64,000 nucleotides of DNA, taken from assembly GCA_027485835.1 (NCBI GenBank), contig JAIXQG010000002.1:742983-806982 (forward strand). The letters run 5' to 3'. The translations under genes were made by a program, and so were the position numbers. The notes under the pieces are model-generated. The model was not told where the DNA came from, did no database searches, and saw only the letters and a list, made by a program, of their open reading frames with translations. The first letter of the stretch is position 1; each line of letters begins with the position of its first letter. The stretch is from Alphaproteobacteria bacterium (GTDB lineage: Bacteria > Pseudomonadota > Alphaproteobacteria > UBA2136 > UBA6156). Of the stretch, positions 1 through 8,664 are shown one piece after another.

Positions 1-342
1 CCGGTCGCGGCAGCTTCTTCGGCGCCCGCGCGGTGGACGGTGCCGGTGTTAGAGCAAAATTTTCAGTTAGATAGCGCGATGGAGCTGGCTACTTTGCGGG
101 TGGCCGGACATTACCGTCAGGCCTTGGCGCCGCAGGGTGTTGAGGTCGGTTTGGAAAACATGAACGCGGCGGCGCCTGAAGGCACTGCGGCGGAGATGCC
201 ACAGGAGGCACCTTATTTGCAGGCCAGTTTGCGCGAACAGGTCTCCGGTCGGTTGATAAAGGCGTATACTACGCCTGCCTTGCTGACCATGTTTGCCGCC
301 CAACAACAAGCCACCGGTATTGTGGTGGATGGGCAGGTGTAA
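1..342 (+). CDS. 3' end of an unrecognised protein upstream of fliD (partial)
   Basis: The reading frame is open from the first base and stops at TAA 340-342, so the 5' part lies outside the window. The visible 113 residues are Ala/Gln-rich and end in VVDGQV; there is no signal peptide, membrane segment or motif that I recognise in this part. It lies 170 bp upstream of fliD and points the same way, so a flagellar role is possible from context only. A weak sigma-54-like site lies directly after it, suggesting that fliD is transcribed separately. Confidence 0.6.
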   Translation, partial: PVAAASSAPARWTVPVLEQNFQLDSAMELATLRVAGHYRQALAPQGVEVGLENMNAAAPEGTAAEMPQEAPYLQASLREQVSGRLIKAYTTPALLTMFAAQQQATGIVVDGQV

Positions 343-347
343 GATGG

Positions 348-363
348 TGGTGTGCCGGTTGCT
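348..363 (+). promoter_or_regulatory. weak sigma-54-like promoter candidate before fliD
   Basis: TGGTGTGCCGGTTGCT keeps the GG-N10-GC spacing and the TTGC half of the sigma-54 -24/-12 element, but the -24 half departs from TGGCAC. It lies 150 bp before the fliD start. Sigma-54 control of hook and filament genes is known in alphaproteobacteria such as Caulobacter; its use here is inferred from pattern and position. Confidence 0.3.
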
Positions 364-512
364 GGAAACGTCAGGAAACCATGGTGCGGCCAGCCATAAA
401 CCAAAGGTGCGCCTGCGTGCGCTTGGCAACCCTGGGAGCAGCATGCTCCCGATCCCGCCGTTTACGTGCCTTGGGACGGATGGATTAACGAAGTAGGAAA
501 CTGGAGACCACA

Positions 513-2234
513 ATGGCAACGACTAGCTCAGTTTTAAATACCGGCAATTTTACCGTTGATGCGAACGGTAAGCTGCAGGTTGGTGGTATTTCTTCGGGTC
601 TTGATACCGAGGCGATCATCAATGGTTTGATGACTGCGCGCCGTTTGCCCGCGGTGAACATTGAAACCAAGATTACGACCAACACGACCAAAATTTCGTC
701 GCTGACCGACTTCAATACCAAAGCTGCCAATGTGACTACCGCCCTGAATGCGCTGCGTGGCAACCCCGGCAACAGCACCAACGTGTTTAACAGCAAAACG
801 GTAAGTGGTACCACCAGTGCCGTGAGTGGCACCCCTTCTGACGTGGATAGCCTGATTGTGGCGACGGTGGACAGTACGGCCCAAAACATGAGCCATACCA
901 TTACCATCAATACTCTTGCGGCCGCGCATCAGATCCGGAGTGATGCGTTTACCAGCACCACCACCGCCCTTTCGACTCTCGGTGTCACCGCCGGTACGTT
1001 TACCGTCGGTGGCAAGACGGTTACGGTCTCGTCGACCGATACGTTGCTTGATTTGCGAAGCAAAATTAACAATGCGGGTGCGGGGGTGACGGCGAGTATC
1101 GTTTCCGCCAACGCCACCACCAATTACCTTGTTTTGACCAGTAATGAGACCGGTACCGCAAACGCCATCAGTTTTACGGCGGGTGGTAGCCTGACCGACG
1201 AGCTGGGGCTTACGAGCAGCACGGGCGCGAGTATTAAGAACCCTTTGACGGCGGCGGCAAATGCCTCGATTACCGTGGACGGGATTTCCGGTATTGTACG
1301 CAGTACCAATGATATTGATGACGTGATACCGGGTGTGACGTTGAGTTTGTTGAAGGCGGAACCCGGTACCACCATCACGTTGGAAGTGGAGCCGGACCTT
1401 TCGGCCATTAAGACCGCGATTAACAACCTTGTGACCGCGTATAATGACATCCGTGCCTTCCAGAACGAGCAGCGTACCGCAGCGGATTGGAATGATGACG
1501 ATACCGTGGGAGATAACGAGTTTGGGCCGTTGGCGTATGACCAAACCCTACGGGATATTATTGCGCAATTGAGTGAGCTTGCCGCCACCAGTGTGGATGG
1601 TGCCACCGATGGCTATGCCAGTTTGAGCCAGATTGGTGTGGTGATGAAGTCGGACTACACCTTGGCGATTGACGATACGATTCTGGACTCCAAGCTGTTG
1701 ACGAATGTCGATGCAATTGAGGAGCTGTTTAGCTTCCAAAGCTCGGTAAGCGACAGCCGTATTACGGTATTGGCCAATGGCACGAATAGCAATGGCAGCA
1801 ATGCTTTGGTGATTACCGGTACGGATGCCAGCGGTAACGTAACGGGTGCGACCTGGAACGGTGTGGCCATGACTGTGAGCGGTAAGACGCTGACGGCGGC
1901 CGATGGCACCAAGCTCTTCTTCAATGGTGGTGCGAGCCTTGGCACCGTGAGCGGCTTAACGGTGGAGTTATCGAGCGGTTTGGCGGACAGTTTTTACGGT
2001 TATTTTGAGGAAGTGAGCCGCAGCAACACCGGGATTATCGCAACCCAGATTACGGATTTGCAGCTCCAGAACACGGATTTTCAGGACCGTGTGGACGTGA
2101 TTGATGCGCGGTTGGAAGTGTACCGTACGTCGTTAGAAGTCAAATACACCGCGATGGAAGTGGCTCTCTCCAAACTGGAAACGTTGAGACAGACGATTGA
2201 GAGTTATACCGATTCCTTAAACAGCGGTAGCTAA
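513..2234 (+). CDS. fliD: flagellar filament capping protein FliD (HAP2)
   Basis: This 573-residue protein is the filament cap, which sits at the growing tip outside the cell and folds exported flagellin into place. The N-terminal FliD_N region (about residues 20-130) carries the typical GGISSGLDTEAIINGLM-type start, a central Thr/Ser/Gly/Asn-rich region follows, and FliD_C (about 250-565) ends in a long helical stretch rich in Gln, Leu and Glu as expected for the coiled-coil tail. There is no signal peptide, as expected for a type III substrate. The start is preceded by a purine-rich CTGGAG about 9 bases upstream. fliS follows after 19 bp, the usual pair in many flagellar operons. Confidence 0.93.
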   Translation: MATTSSVLNTGNFTVDANGKLQVGGISSGLDTEAIINGLMTARRLPAVNIETKITTNTTKISSLTDFNTKAANVTTALNALRGNPGNSTNVFNSKTVSGTTSAVSGTPSDVDSLIVATVDSTAQNMSHTITINTLAAAHQIRSDAFTSTTTALSTLGVTAGTFTVGGKTVTVSSTDTLLDLRSKINNAGAGVTASIVSANATTNYLVLTSNETGTANAISFTAGGSLTDELGLTSSTGASIKNPLTAAANASITVDGISGIVRSTNDIDDVIPGVTLSLLKAEPGTTITLEVEPDLSAIKTAINNLVTAYNDIRAFQNEQRTAADWNDDDTVGDNEFGPLAYDQTLRDIIAQLSELAATSVDGATDGYASLSQIGVVMKSDYTLAIDDTILDSKLLTNVDAIEELFSFQSSVSDSRITVLANGTNSNGSNALVITGTDASGNVTGATWNGVAMTVSGKTLTAADGTKLFFNGGASLGTVSGLTVELSSGLADSFYGYFEEVSRSNTGIIATQITDLQLQNTDFQDRVDVIDARLEVYRTSLEVKYTAMEVALSKLETLRQTIESYTDSLNSGS

Positions 2235-2253
2235 TTAAGAGGCCAAAAGACGT

Positions 2254-2736
2254 ATGAGTTACGGAAACCACCAGCGCGATACCCAGCAGTATTTGCGCCA
2301 GCAGATTGAACAGGCCAGTTCGATTGAGCAGGTGCTGATGCTGTACGATGGCGCGATGCGCTTTTTGCTGCAGGCCAAAACCGCGATTGAAGCCGGTGAT
2401 ATTCAGGCCCGTTGCAACGCCAATGGCCGTGCCATGCAGATTGTGGCTTACCTGATTGATTTAGTGAACCCGGAAACCGGCGGCGAGGTGGCGAAGCGCT
2501 TGTTCGGGATTTACTCCGGCCTATTAAAGCGGATGCTGGAAATTGACCTGCGGAATGATCCTGCCGTGTGTGAGGAATTGATTCAGGCCTTCCGCAGCCT
2601 GCGGACCGCGACGGCACAGACGTTGGCGGACCAGCAAGGGAGCAGGGCCTCTGCGCCGGCAACCGGCAGTGTGATTGCCGCGCCCAAGCCTAGTGAGGAA
2701 GAGTTGGAAAAGCTGCGTCGCAACGCGGTGGCTTAG
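2254..2736 (+). CDS. fliS: flagellin export chaperone FliS
   Basis: FliS is the cytosolic chaperone that binds the C-terminus of flagellin and keeps it unpolymerised until export. The 160-residue product has the family core at about residues 10-125: an N-terminal YLRQQIEQAS-type helix, the IEQVLMLYDGAMRFL segment, and a four-helix bundle. Family members are usually about 130 residues; the extra C-terminal 35 residues are Ala/Pro/Glu-rich and probably disordered. It lies 19 bp downstream of fliD in the same direction and is followed by a terminator hairpin, so fliD-fliS is probably one transcription unit. No flagellin gene is in the window. Confidence 0.9.
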   Translation: MSYGNHQRDTQQYLRQQIEQASSIEQVLMLYDGAMRFLLQAKTAIEAGDIQARCNANGRAMQIVAYLIDLVNPETGGEVAKRLFGIYSGLLKRMLEIDLRNDPAVCEELIQAFRSLRTATAQTLADQQGSRASAPATGSVIAAPKPSEEELEKLRRNAVA

Positions 2737-2756
2737 TAGGTCTCTGAGACATTGAG

Positions 2757-2778
2757 GGGGCGTAAGCCTCCTTTTTTG
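2757..2778 (+). terminator. Rho-independent terminator after fliS
   Basis: A six-base-pair stem GGGGGC / GCCTCC with a GTAA loop is followed by a run of six T. It lies 20 bp after the fliS stop and ends the fliD-fliS unit. Confidence 0.7.
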
Positions 2779-2800
2779 TGCGCGGAGCGAGAGCATAGCG

Positions 2801-3394
2801 GTGGCGTTTGCCGAAAAGCTGCGGCAGACTGTACAGAGTATTGACCAAGACAGGATGGCTAGTGTTATGGCGGATGAACCCGAAAACACCTCTGGCACCG
2901 AAGGTGGCGAGGTTGCTGCCGACGGTGCAGTAGATGCTGCGAAGGCGAAAAAGAAGAAGATGATGCTTATCATCAGCTCGGCCGTGGCCGTGCTGGGGAT
3001 TTGTGTGGCTGTGGGGGTTGTGTTCTTCATGGGGGGTGAGGACAAGCCGCATGAGGATACCGCTGAAGAGGGTGAGCCGGGTGTGCATTTAGTGATTTAC
3101 AACGTGCCGGAATTTAACCTCAGCTTGTTGAGTGAGGACCCCGGCGTGCCGCACTTTATTAAGATCAAAGTAGCCTTGGAATTGGCCAAGCCGACCGATG
3201 TGGAAGCCGTCAACCAAATGTTGCCACGCCTGCAAGACGACTGGGGCGGATTGCTGCGCCAGATGCGGGTAGGCGATTTACAGGGCAGTGCGAACCTGCA
3301 CCGTTTGAAGGAAAACCTGTTGCGGCGCGCGTTGCAGAGTTTGGCTCCGGTAGAGTTGAAGGCGGTGTATATTCGCGAGCTGCTGGTTCAGTAG
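2801..3394 (+). CDS. fliL: flagellar basal body-associated protein FliL
   Basis: FliL is a single-pass inner-membrane protein that sits around the stator units and supports motor torque. A charged N-terminus with Lys-rich AKKKK is followed by one membrane segment (about residues 51-73 from the GTG start) and a periplasmic domain ending in LLRRALQSL and the typical VYIRELLVQ tail. The annotated GTG start (2801) is uncertain: in-frame ATG codons at 2855 and 2867 would give a product beginning MASVMADEPE or MADEPENTSG, which looks more like other FliL proteins. fliM follows after a 300-bp gap that holds a palindromic repeat and a sigma-54-like site. Confidence 0.85.
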   Translation: MAFAEKLRQTVQSIDQDRMASVMADEPENTSGTEGGEVAADGAVDAAKAKKKKMMLIISSAVAVLGICVAVGVVFFMGGEDKPHEDTAEEGEPGVHLVIYNVPEFNLSLLSEDPGVPHFIKIKVALELAKPTDVEAVNQMLPRLQDDWGGLLRQMRVGDLQGSANLHRLKENLLRRALQSLAPVELKAVYIRELLVQ

Positions 3395-3411
3395 ATTCGG
3401 GCCTGATTCAC

Positions 3412-3522
3412 GGCGCGGGCTAAAACCGCCCCCAAGCACGCTTTGGCGTGGCTTATGTACCCTTGCTTCCGTACACCGCGCCACGCCAAATCACACTTGG
3501 ATGACGGTTTTAGCCTCGCGCG
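3412..3522. repeat. palindromic intergenic element, family 1, copy 1 (short form)
   Basis: About 111 bp form one long imperfect hairpin. The outer arms are GCGCGGGCTAAAACCG and its complement near 3506-3522. The inner arms are TTTGGCGTGG and CCACGCCAAA, and GTAC / GTAC closes the top. It is nearly identical (about five differences) to 15598-15710 and a diverged match to 31101-31212. This copy lacks the second module seen in the other two. It lies between fliL and fliM. Confidence 0.85.
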
Positions 3523-3633
3523 CTAGGGTTTGTTCAGGAATGGTGTGGTTGAGTCTGAATTGTGCCGAATTGTGACGCACGGGGTGGCAGTTTGCCGGTG
3601 CGGGCTTTTGTTGGGGCGTGTTTATTGCTAAAG

Positions 3634-3649
3634 TGGCTTAAGGGTTGCG
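3634..3649 (+). promoter_or_regulatory. sigma-54 promoter candidate for fliM
   Basis: TGGCTTAAGGGTTGCG matches the -24/-12 consensus TGGC-N7-TTGC with exact GG-N10-GC spacing. It lies 45 bp before the fliM ATG, so a transcript would start near 3660. Assignment is by pattern and context. Confidence 0.5.
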
Positions 3650-3694
3650 CGCCTATGCGTGGCCATGCCAACTAGAATGACGTGAAAAACAACC

Positions 3695-4795
3695 ATGGCT
3701 GATACTCCGGAAGCACCTGCCAAGAGCGAAGAAGATCTGCTGAAAGAATGGCAGAACATGGCGGCCGACGATGGCTCCGGCGGCGGTGGCGACGACATGG
3801 CGGCTGCCATGGCGGAAGGTGGCCAGCCGCAGAAGATTCTCGACCAAGGTGAAATTGACGCGCTGCTGGGGATTGATGCCGGTTCTCAGGCCGATGGCAA
3901 CCGCGGTGTGCGCGCGTTGCTCGACCAAAGCGTGGTTAACTATGAAAAGCTTCCGATGCTGGAAGTGGTGTACGATAAGTTCGAGCGTTTGCTTTCGACC
4001 AGTTTGCGTCAGTACACCGCTGACAACGTGGATGTGACGATTATGAACATGACCTCGGTGCGGTTTGGGGATTACCTGAACCAGATTCCGCTACCGGCCG
4101 GGATTGTGGTGGTGAATGCCGTAGGGTTGGAAGATTACGTGCTGCTGGTTTACGAAAGCAACCTGATTTACGCCGTGGTGGACGTGATGCTGGGCGGCCG
4201 CAAGAGTCGTCAGGTAAGTGTTGCCGGGCGCCAGTTTACCGCGATTGAGCGGAAGATTTTGGATACGCTGACGGATATTGTGTTGAGCAATTTGGGCGAA
4301 GCGTTCGGGCCGATTGCGCCGATTCAGTTCAAGCCCGAGCGTATGGAAGTGAACCCGCGCTTTACCGTGATTTCTCAGGAAGCCAACGTCGCGATTCTGG
4401 TGACCGTGAAAGTGGATTTGGAAGGTCGTGAAGGACGCATGCAGTTCTGTTTGCCGTATGCGACGCTGGAGCCTATCCGTGAACAGCTGTTGCAGCAGTT
4501 CATGGGGGAAAAGTTTGGTCAGGACAACATTTGGGAAAACCACCTGAGCCAAGAGCTGTACCACACCACCATGGAACTGGATGCCGTGCTGGACCAGATG
4601 TCGTTTTCTCTTAGCGAGGTATTGGAATGGCGTGTGGGCGATACGTTCATGTTGAATGCGCGCCCGAACAGCCCGATCCGTTTGGAATGCGGTGGTGTGA
4701 CCAAAATGGTGGGGCAGATGGGGAAAGCCCTAGATTTTAAAGCGGTGCGCATTACGCACAACGTGACCGATTTAAACAATTTGAAGCAATCGTAA
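3695..4795 (+). CDS. fliM: flagellar motor switch protein FliM
   Basis: FliM is the middle component of the cytoplasmic C-ring; it binds phosphorylated CheY and sets the direction of rotation. The 366 residues show the canonical CheY-binding/EIDALLG motif (ILDQGEIDALLG, about 48-59), preceded by an unusually long Gly/Ala/Asp-rich N-terminus of about 45 residues. The FliM middle domain follows (about 80-265, with VRFGDYLNQIPLP), then a C-terminal SpoA domain (about 285-360, LEWRVGDTFMLNA...). The downstream gene starts four bases after its stop, indicating an operon with the DUF6468 and MotE-like genes. Confidence 0.94.
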   Translation: MADTPEAPAKSEEDLLKEWQNMAADDGSGGGGDDMAAAMAEGGQPQKILDQGEIDALLGIDAGSQADGNRGVRALLDQSVVNYEKLPMLEVVYDKFERLLSTSLRQYTADNVDVTIMNMTSVRFGDYLNQIPLPAGIVVVNAVGLEDYVLLVYESNLIYAVVDVMLGGRKSRQVSVAGRQFTAIERKILDTLTDIVLSNLGEAFGPIAPIQFKPERMEVNPRFTVISQEANVAILVTVKVDLEGREGRMQFCLPYATLEPIREQLLQQFMGEKFGQDNIWENHLSQELYHTTMELDAVLDQMSFSLSEVLEWRVGDTFMLNARPNSPIRLECGGVTKMVGQMGKALDFKAVRITHNVTDLNNLKQS

Positions 4796-4798
4796 CCC

Positions 4799-5392
4799 AT
4801 GGCGATGTACATCAGCATTCTGACGGTTTTACTGCTGGCGCTGGTGGCCGGTTTGCTGTTGGTTTTGCATTTTCAGCTCAAGGAATGGCGGGTGGCTGCG
4901 CGTGAAGCGCCGCTGCTGGCCGAGAAGCTGACCGAAGCGATTATGAGTGCGCGTAAAGGTTTGGCGGACATTAAGCACGAGTTAACCAGCTCTGGCCCCG
5001 AGTTGAACCGCTTGATTGATGCGGCCGGGCAAAGTCGTGTGGAGTTGCAGTTCCTGCTCAAGCGTGCGGAAACCGTGGCGGAGAAGCTTGATAGTGGCAC
5101 CAGCCGCAAGGGAGCGGATGACGACGACTTGCCACATGTGCGTTTGGCGCCGGAGGTTCAGGCCGTGGTGGAGCGTGTGGCCGGTGCCAACGGTTTGGCA
5201 GCCCGACCCTTGCCGCAGCAAGCCTCGGCAGGGAGTGCCCGAGACGGTGACCCGCTGGAAGAGTTGCTTGCGAATTTGCAAACCGTCGCAGGAGCGGAGA
5301 CACCGGTGACGAAATCTCCCAAACGTAAACGCAGTGGACCTGTGACACAGGCGGAGCTGGACCTTCAGCAGAGTTTGAAGGGGAGCTTGTAA
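4799..5392 (+). CDS. DUF6468-type flagellar-locus membrane protein
   Basis: The 197-residue product has one N-terminal membrane segment (about residues 3-25), a following helical region with coiled-coil character (about 28-100), and a charged, probably disordered C-terminus ending in QAELDLQQSLKGSL. It matches the alphaproteobacterial DUF6468 family by position (directly after fliM, before the motE-like gene) and by architecture; its molecular role is not established. A second in-frame ATG at 4805 is an alternative start. Its stop overlaps the next start (TAATG), so the two products are probably made in proportion. Confidence 0.8.
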   Translation: MAMYISILTVLLLALVAGLLLVLHFQLKEWRVAAREAPLLAEKLTEAIMSARKGLADIKHELTSSGPELNRLIDAAGQSRVELQFLLKRAETVAEKLDSGTSRKGADDDDLPHVRLAPEVQAVVERVAGANGLAARPLPQQASAGSARDGDPLEELLANLQTVAGAETPVTKSPKRKRSGPVTQAELDLQQSLKGSL

Positions 5393-5985
5393 TGCGTGTC
5401 TGGCTGATGGTTTTGCTGTTGATAGGCCTGGCTGCACCGGTTTTAGCGGAAGGCGGCGGTGGTGGGCATGGCGGTGGTGGAGGAGAAGGCGCTGAAGGCG
5501 GTGGAGAGGTGTCTACAACCTTACCGGTGGAAGACCCTCAATTGCGTCAAGGCCGTGTGTACAGCGAAACCGAGGTGGATGTGTTGTTGGATCTTGACCA
5601 GCAGCGTATTGAAATGGAGCGCCGGACGCAGGCGTTGGAGCTTCGTGAAAAGTTGGTGGACCTGATGGAGCAACGCCTGAATGCGCGTGTTGCCGAGTTG
5701 AAAACCCTGCAAGGCGAATTGGAAAAGCTGCTGGGTAACGTGAGTGGCAAGGATGACAAGGAACTTGACCAGCTGGCCCTGATTTACGGCAATATGAAGC
5801 CACCGGTGGCGGCAGGTGTGCTGAACCGTTTGGACAACGCCATTGTGCTGGATGTGATTACGCGGATGCCCGCCAAGAAGAGCGGCAAAATTATGGAAGC
5901 GATTGACCCTGCCAAAGCGCGGGTACTGAGTGAAATGATGGCGGCGCGGACGCCGCCGCCGAGTGTTTCGGCGACGGCACCTTAA
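5392..5985 (+). CDS. motE: MotE-like periplasmic chaperone (MgtE_N domain)
   Basis: MotE-family proteins are periplasmic chaperones for stator accessory proteins in alphaproteobacteria. The 197-residue product starts with a signal peptide (about 1-19, ending VLA), followed by a Gly/His/Glu-rich linker, a coiled-coil region (about 60-115), and a C-terminal helical domain of the MgtE N-terminal type (about 120-185, ALIYGNMKPPVAAGVL and ITRMPAKKSGKIMEA). It overlaps the DUF6468 gene by one base. The motC gene that MotE serves elsewhere is not in this window, so the symbol rests on domain order and locus. Confidence 0.8.
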   Translation: MRVWLMVLLLIGLAAPVLAEGGGGGHGGGGGEGAEGGGEVSTTLPVEDPQLRQGRVYSETEVDVLLDLDQQRIEMERRTQALELREKLVDLMEQRLNARVAELKTLQGELEKLLGNVSGKDDKELDQLALIYGNMKPPVAAGVLNRLDNAIVLDVITRMPAKKSGKIMEAIDPAKARVLSEMMAARTPPPSVSATAP

Positions 5986-6323
5986 TACTATCTGCCGAGT
6001 ATTCTCTGTCTTCTATTAGCTGTGGTGACGGCTCGGTTCTGGGTCCTGTGCGCTGTAACGGTTTTGAAAAAAACGGGTGTTTTACGGATGTGCGGGCAAC
6101 GGCGTTTCGCTGATTCTGGCGGCAGGATAGGTTTTAACATCGTACATTCTGGTGGCAGGGGTGCCACGGTGGGCGCGGGCTGTTGGGAAAATTATGTGAA
6201 TGGGACTAGCGGGGCGATTGATTTTAAAGGTAGGGTAGGGCCATGTCAGGTGCGATTTGTGAACCGCACCAGAAGGGCAAGTCTCCGCTAAGAGGGACAG
6301 ACAAAAATAAGGAATGCTGGCCG
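5986..6323. other. 338-bp gap between motE-like gene and cheY
   Basis: I find no convincing gene here; open frames lack a ribosome site and coding character. A small perfect hairpin (GTGGCA-GGGG-TGCCAC, 6152-6167) is present. The cheY promoter should lie in this gap, but I cannot identify a clear sigma-54 or sigma-70 element. Confidence 0.5.
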
Positions 6324-6710
6324 ATGAGCGTCGACCGTAACATGAGAATTCTGGTGGTAGATGATGCGCAGACGATGCGCCGTATCATTGTTAATCTGCT
6401 GCGCCAGTTGGGCTTTACCAATATGACCGAGGCGGATGACGGTACGACCGCCTGGGAAAAGCTGAATGCCGAGCATATTGATATGGTTATTTCCGACTGG
6501 AATATGCCGAAAATGACGGGTATCGACCTGTTGAAAAAGGTGCGTGAAAGCGAGAAGTACAAGCTGACGCCATTTATTATGGTAACCGCCGAAGGTAAGC
6601 GTGAAAACGTGATTGCCGCCGTACAGGCCGGTGTTTCCAACTACATCGTGAAGCCTTTCAACGCCGCGACGTTGAAGGAAAAGATGACCAAGGTCATCGG
6701 GATGTTCTAA
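6324..6710 (+). CDS. cheY: chemotaxis response regulator CheY
   Basis: A single receiver domain of 128 residues. The acidic pocket is Asp13/Asp14, the phosphorylation site is Asp58 (VISDWNMP), the switch residues are Thr88 and Tyr107, and the conserved Lys is Lys110 (VKPF). CheY carries the signal from CheA to FliM. I chose ATG 6324 because it has an AAGGA site about ten bases upstream and gives a standard CheY N-terminus; an in-frame start at 6243 would add 27 residues with no family counterpart. cheZ follows 34 bp downstream. Confidence 0.95.
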   Translation: MSVDRNMRILVVDDAQTMRRIIVNLLRQLGFTNMTEADDGTTAWEKLNAEHIDMVISDWNMPKMTGIDLLKKVRESEKYKLTPFIMVTAEGKRENVIAAVQAGVSNYIVKPFNAATLKEKMTKVIGMF

Positions 6711-6744
6711 CCCCATTCGTTCATTCTAAGAGAGATATATCCCC

Positions 6745-7452
6745 ATGAGCACCTTTGAACACTTAAGCCTGAGCCAGCGGATTGCCGCCCTTGAAGCGGC
6801 CGAACACGGCGACATGATCCCCGCCGAGCAGGTGCGTGAATTAGTGGCGGCTGTGAAGACCATGTTTGGTCACCAAGCCGACAAGCCCAATACCACGGAA
6901 AAACTGTACTCGGAATTGGGTGAGCTGGCGAAGTTCATTAACAACGCCAAGAAAGAACTGCAGGAAGTAAAAGGCAGCACGATTGCCGAAGAGCACCTGC
7001 CGAATGCCACCAACCAGCTCGACGCGATTGTGCAGATGACCGAGCAGGCCACCGGCCGCATTATGGATGAATGCGACCGCCTGACGATGTTCCATACCGA
7101 TTTGCGTGAGCGTTTGATTGCCATGGACCCGCCGCTGGACCCCGATGCCCTTGCTGGTGTGGATGATGCCATTAACCAAGCTGCGGTCAGCATTACGCAC
7201 ATTTTTGAAGCCTGTAACTTCCAGGACATTACCGGCCAGCGTGTGCAAAAAGTAGTGCGTGCGTTGCAGGAAATTGAACGCCAAGTGCTGCGCATGGTCG
7301 TTGTGTTCGGTTTGATGGAAAACAAGGACCGTTTGGACGCCGAAACCGCCGCCGAGTTGCAGGAAGATGCGGCCCTGCTGAACGGCCCGCAACTGAATGG
7401 CCAGGGTTTGGATCAGGACGAAATCGATTCGATTCTTTCCAAACTGCTTTAA
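6745..7452 (+). CDS. cheZ: CheY-P phosphatase CheZ
   Basis: CheZ speeds dephosphorylation of CheY-P. The 235-residue, mostly helical product carries the catalytic helix motif with the key Gln (NFQDITGQRVQKVV, about residues 155-168) and ends in the CheY-binding peptide DEIDSILSKLL, joined by a flexible acidic linker. This is the usual CheZ layout. CheZ is common in gammaproteobacteria and scattered in alphaproteobacteria. It lies between cheY and cheB in what looks like one unit. Confidence 0.92.
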   Translation: MSTFEHLSLSQRIAALEAAEHGDMIPAEQVRELVAAVKTMFGHQADKPNTTEKLYSELGELAKFINNAKKELQEVKGSTIAEEHLPNATNQLDAIVQMTEQATGRIMDECDRLTMFHTDLRERLIAMDPPLDPDALAGVDDAINQAAVSITHIFEACNFQDITGQRVQKVVRALQEIERQVLRMVVVFGLMENKDRLDAETAAELQEDAALLNGPQLNGQGLDQDEIDSILSKLL

Positions 7453-7470
7453 TCAGCCTACAATCATCCT

Positions 7471-8616
7471 ATGATTGGACAACCTACGACACCTGCAAAA
7501 CCTATACGGGTTCTTGTAGTCGATGACAGTTCGTTCATGCGCGGTGCGCTTGTACGAATGATTTCTAAAAACCCGCGCTTTACCGTTGTTGACACAGCGT
7601 CTGACGGTAAAGAGGGGGTTGAAAAAGCTAAAGCCCTCAAGCCCGACGTGATGACGATGGACGTGGAAATGCCCGTGATGAACGGGCTGGAAGCGTTGGC
7701 GGAAATTATGAAAACCACCAAGACACCGGTGATCATGATTTCTACCCTGACCGAACAAGGCGCCCAGACCACCATTAAGGCTTTGGAATTAGGGGCCGTT
7801 GATTTTGTGCCCAAAGCGTTTGGCGATAAGGAGCGGAATATTTTCCGTGGTGCCGACGAGCTTTATGAAAAGCTGTTTGCCGCTGCCGGGGTGGATGCCG
7901 GTGGGGCGGGTCCTTCGGCGCCGCTTCCAAGCTCTCCGATGGGTGCGCCGAAATTAAGCCCTGCGGCGTTGTCTCTGGGTTTGCCTGCCAAGCCGGCGTC
8001 TCCGGCACCGTTGCCAGCCCCGTTGGCCAGCAATTTGCGTGTGAACAATGCACGTCTGGTGGTTATTGGCAGCTCGACTGGTGGCCCGAAAGCGCTGCAA
8101 GTGTTGTTGGAGCGTTTGCCTGCTAATTTCCCGCTGCCGGTGGTGGTGGCCCAGCATATGCCGCCGCAATTTACGTTGGCATTGGCGAACCGTTTGAATG
8201 AAACCTGCCCGATCAAAGTGGTGGAGATGAAGAATAATGACGTACTGCAGCCGGGTACGGTTTACATCAGCCCGGGTGGTTTGCATGCGCGTGTCAATGC
8301 CAGCTCCTGCAAGGTTTCTGAAGACAAGGGTGAAAGCCTGTACAAGCCGAGTGTGGATGTGTTGGCGGAAAGCGTGAGTGAGGCCTATGGCCGCAACGTG
8401 ATTGCCGTGATGCTAACCGGTATGGGCAGCGACGGTATGCGCGAGTTTGTCAAATTGAAGGGCCTGGGTGCCCACGTGATTGCCCAGAACCAAGAGAGCT
8501 GCGTGGTGTATGGTATGCCCAAAGCCGTGGTGGAAGGTGGTGGTGCGAGTGAAGTTTTGCCGCTGGAAGGCATTGGCGAGCGCTTGTGTCAGTTGTTGGG
8601 AGTGCGTCCGGCGTAG
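7471..8616 (+). CDS. cheB: chemotaxis protein-glutamate methylesterase CheB
   Basis: CheB removes methyl groups from chemoreceptors and deamidates receptor Gln when phosphorylated by CheA. The 381-residue product has a receiver domain (about 12-130; acidic Asp18/Asp19, phosphoacceptor Asp64, Lys at PKAF), a Pro/Ala-rich linker (about 145-190), and the C-terminal esterase domain with the Ser of IGSSTGGP, the His of AQHMPPQ and the Asp of TGMGSDGM forming the catalytic triad. No cheR lies nearby, so the methyltransferase must be encoded elsewhere. Confidence 0.95.
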   Translation: MIGQPTTPAKPIRVLVVDDSSFMRGALVRMISKNPRFTVVDTASDGKEGVEKAKALKPDVMTMDVEMPVMNGLEALAEIMKTTKTPVIMISTLTEQGAQTTIKALELGAVDFVPKAFGDKERNIFRGADELYEKLFAAAGVDAGGAGPSAPLPSSPMGAPKLSPAALSLGLPAKPASPAPLPAPLASNLRVNNARLVVIGSSTGGPKALQVLLERLPANFPLPVVVAQHMPPQFTLALANRLNETCPIKVVEMKNNDVLQPGTVYISPGGLHARVNASSCKVSEDKGESLYKPSVDVLAESVSEAYGRNVIAVMLTGMGSDGMREFVKLKGLGAHVIAQNQESCVVYGMPKAVVEGGGASEVLPLEGIGERLCQLLGVRPA

Positions 8617-8642
8617 TTGTGGCGCGTGTGCTCTGCAGAATG

Positions 8643-8664
8643 CGGCCTTTGGGGCCGTTTTTTG
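8643..8664 (+). terminator. Rho-independent terminator after cheB
   Basis: CGGCC / GGCCG stem with a short T/G loop followed by six T, 27 bp after the cheB stop. It separates the cheY-cheZ-cheB unit from cheA. Confidence 0.75.

Noticed and set aside
6022-6291. Possible 89-residue gene between motE-like gene and cheY
   Set aside because: No ribosome site, no conserved features and odd composition; overlaps the likely cheY promoter region.
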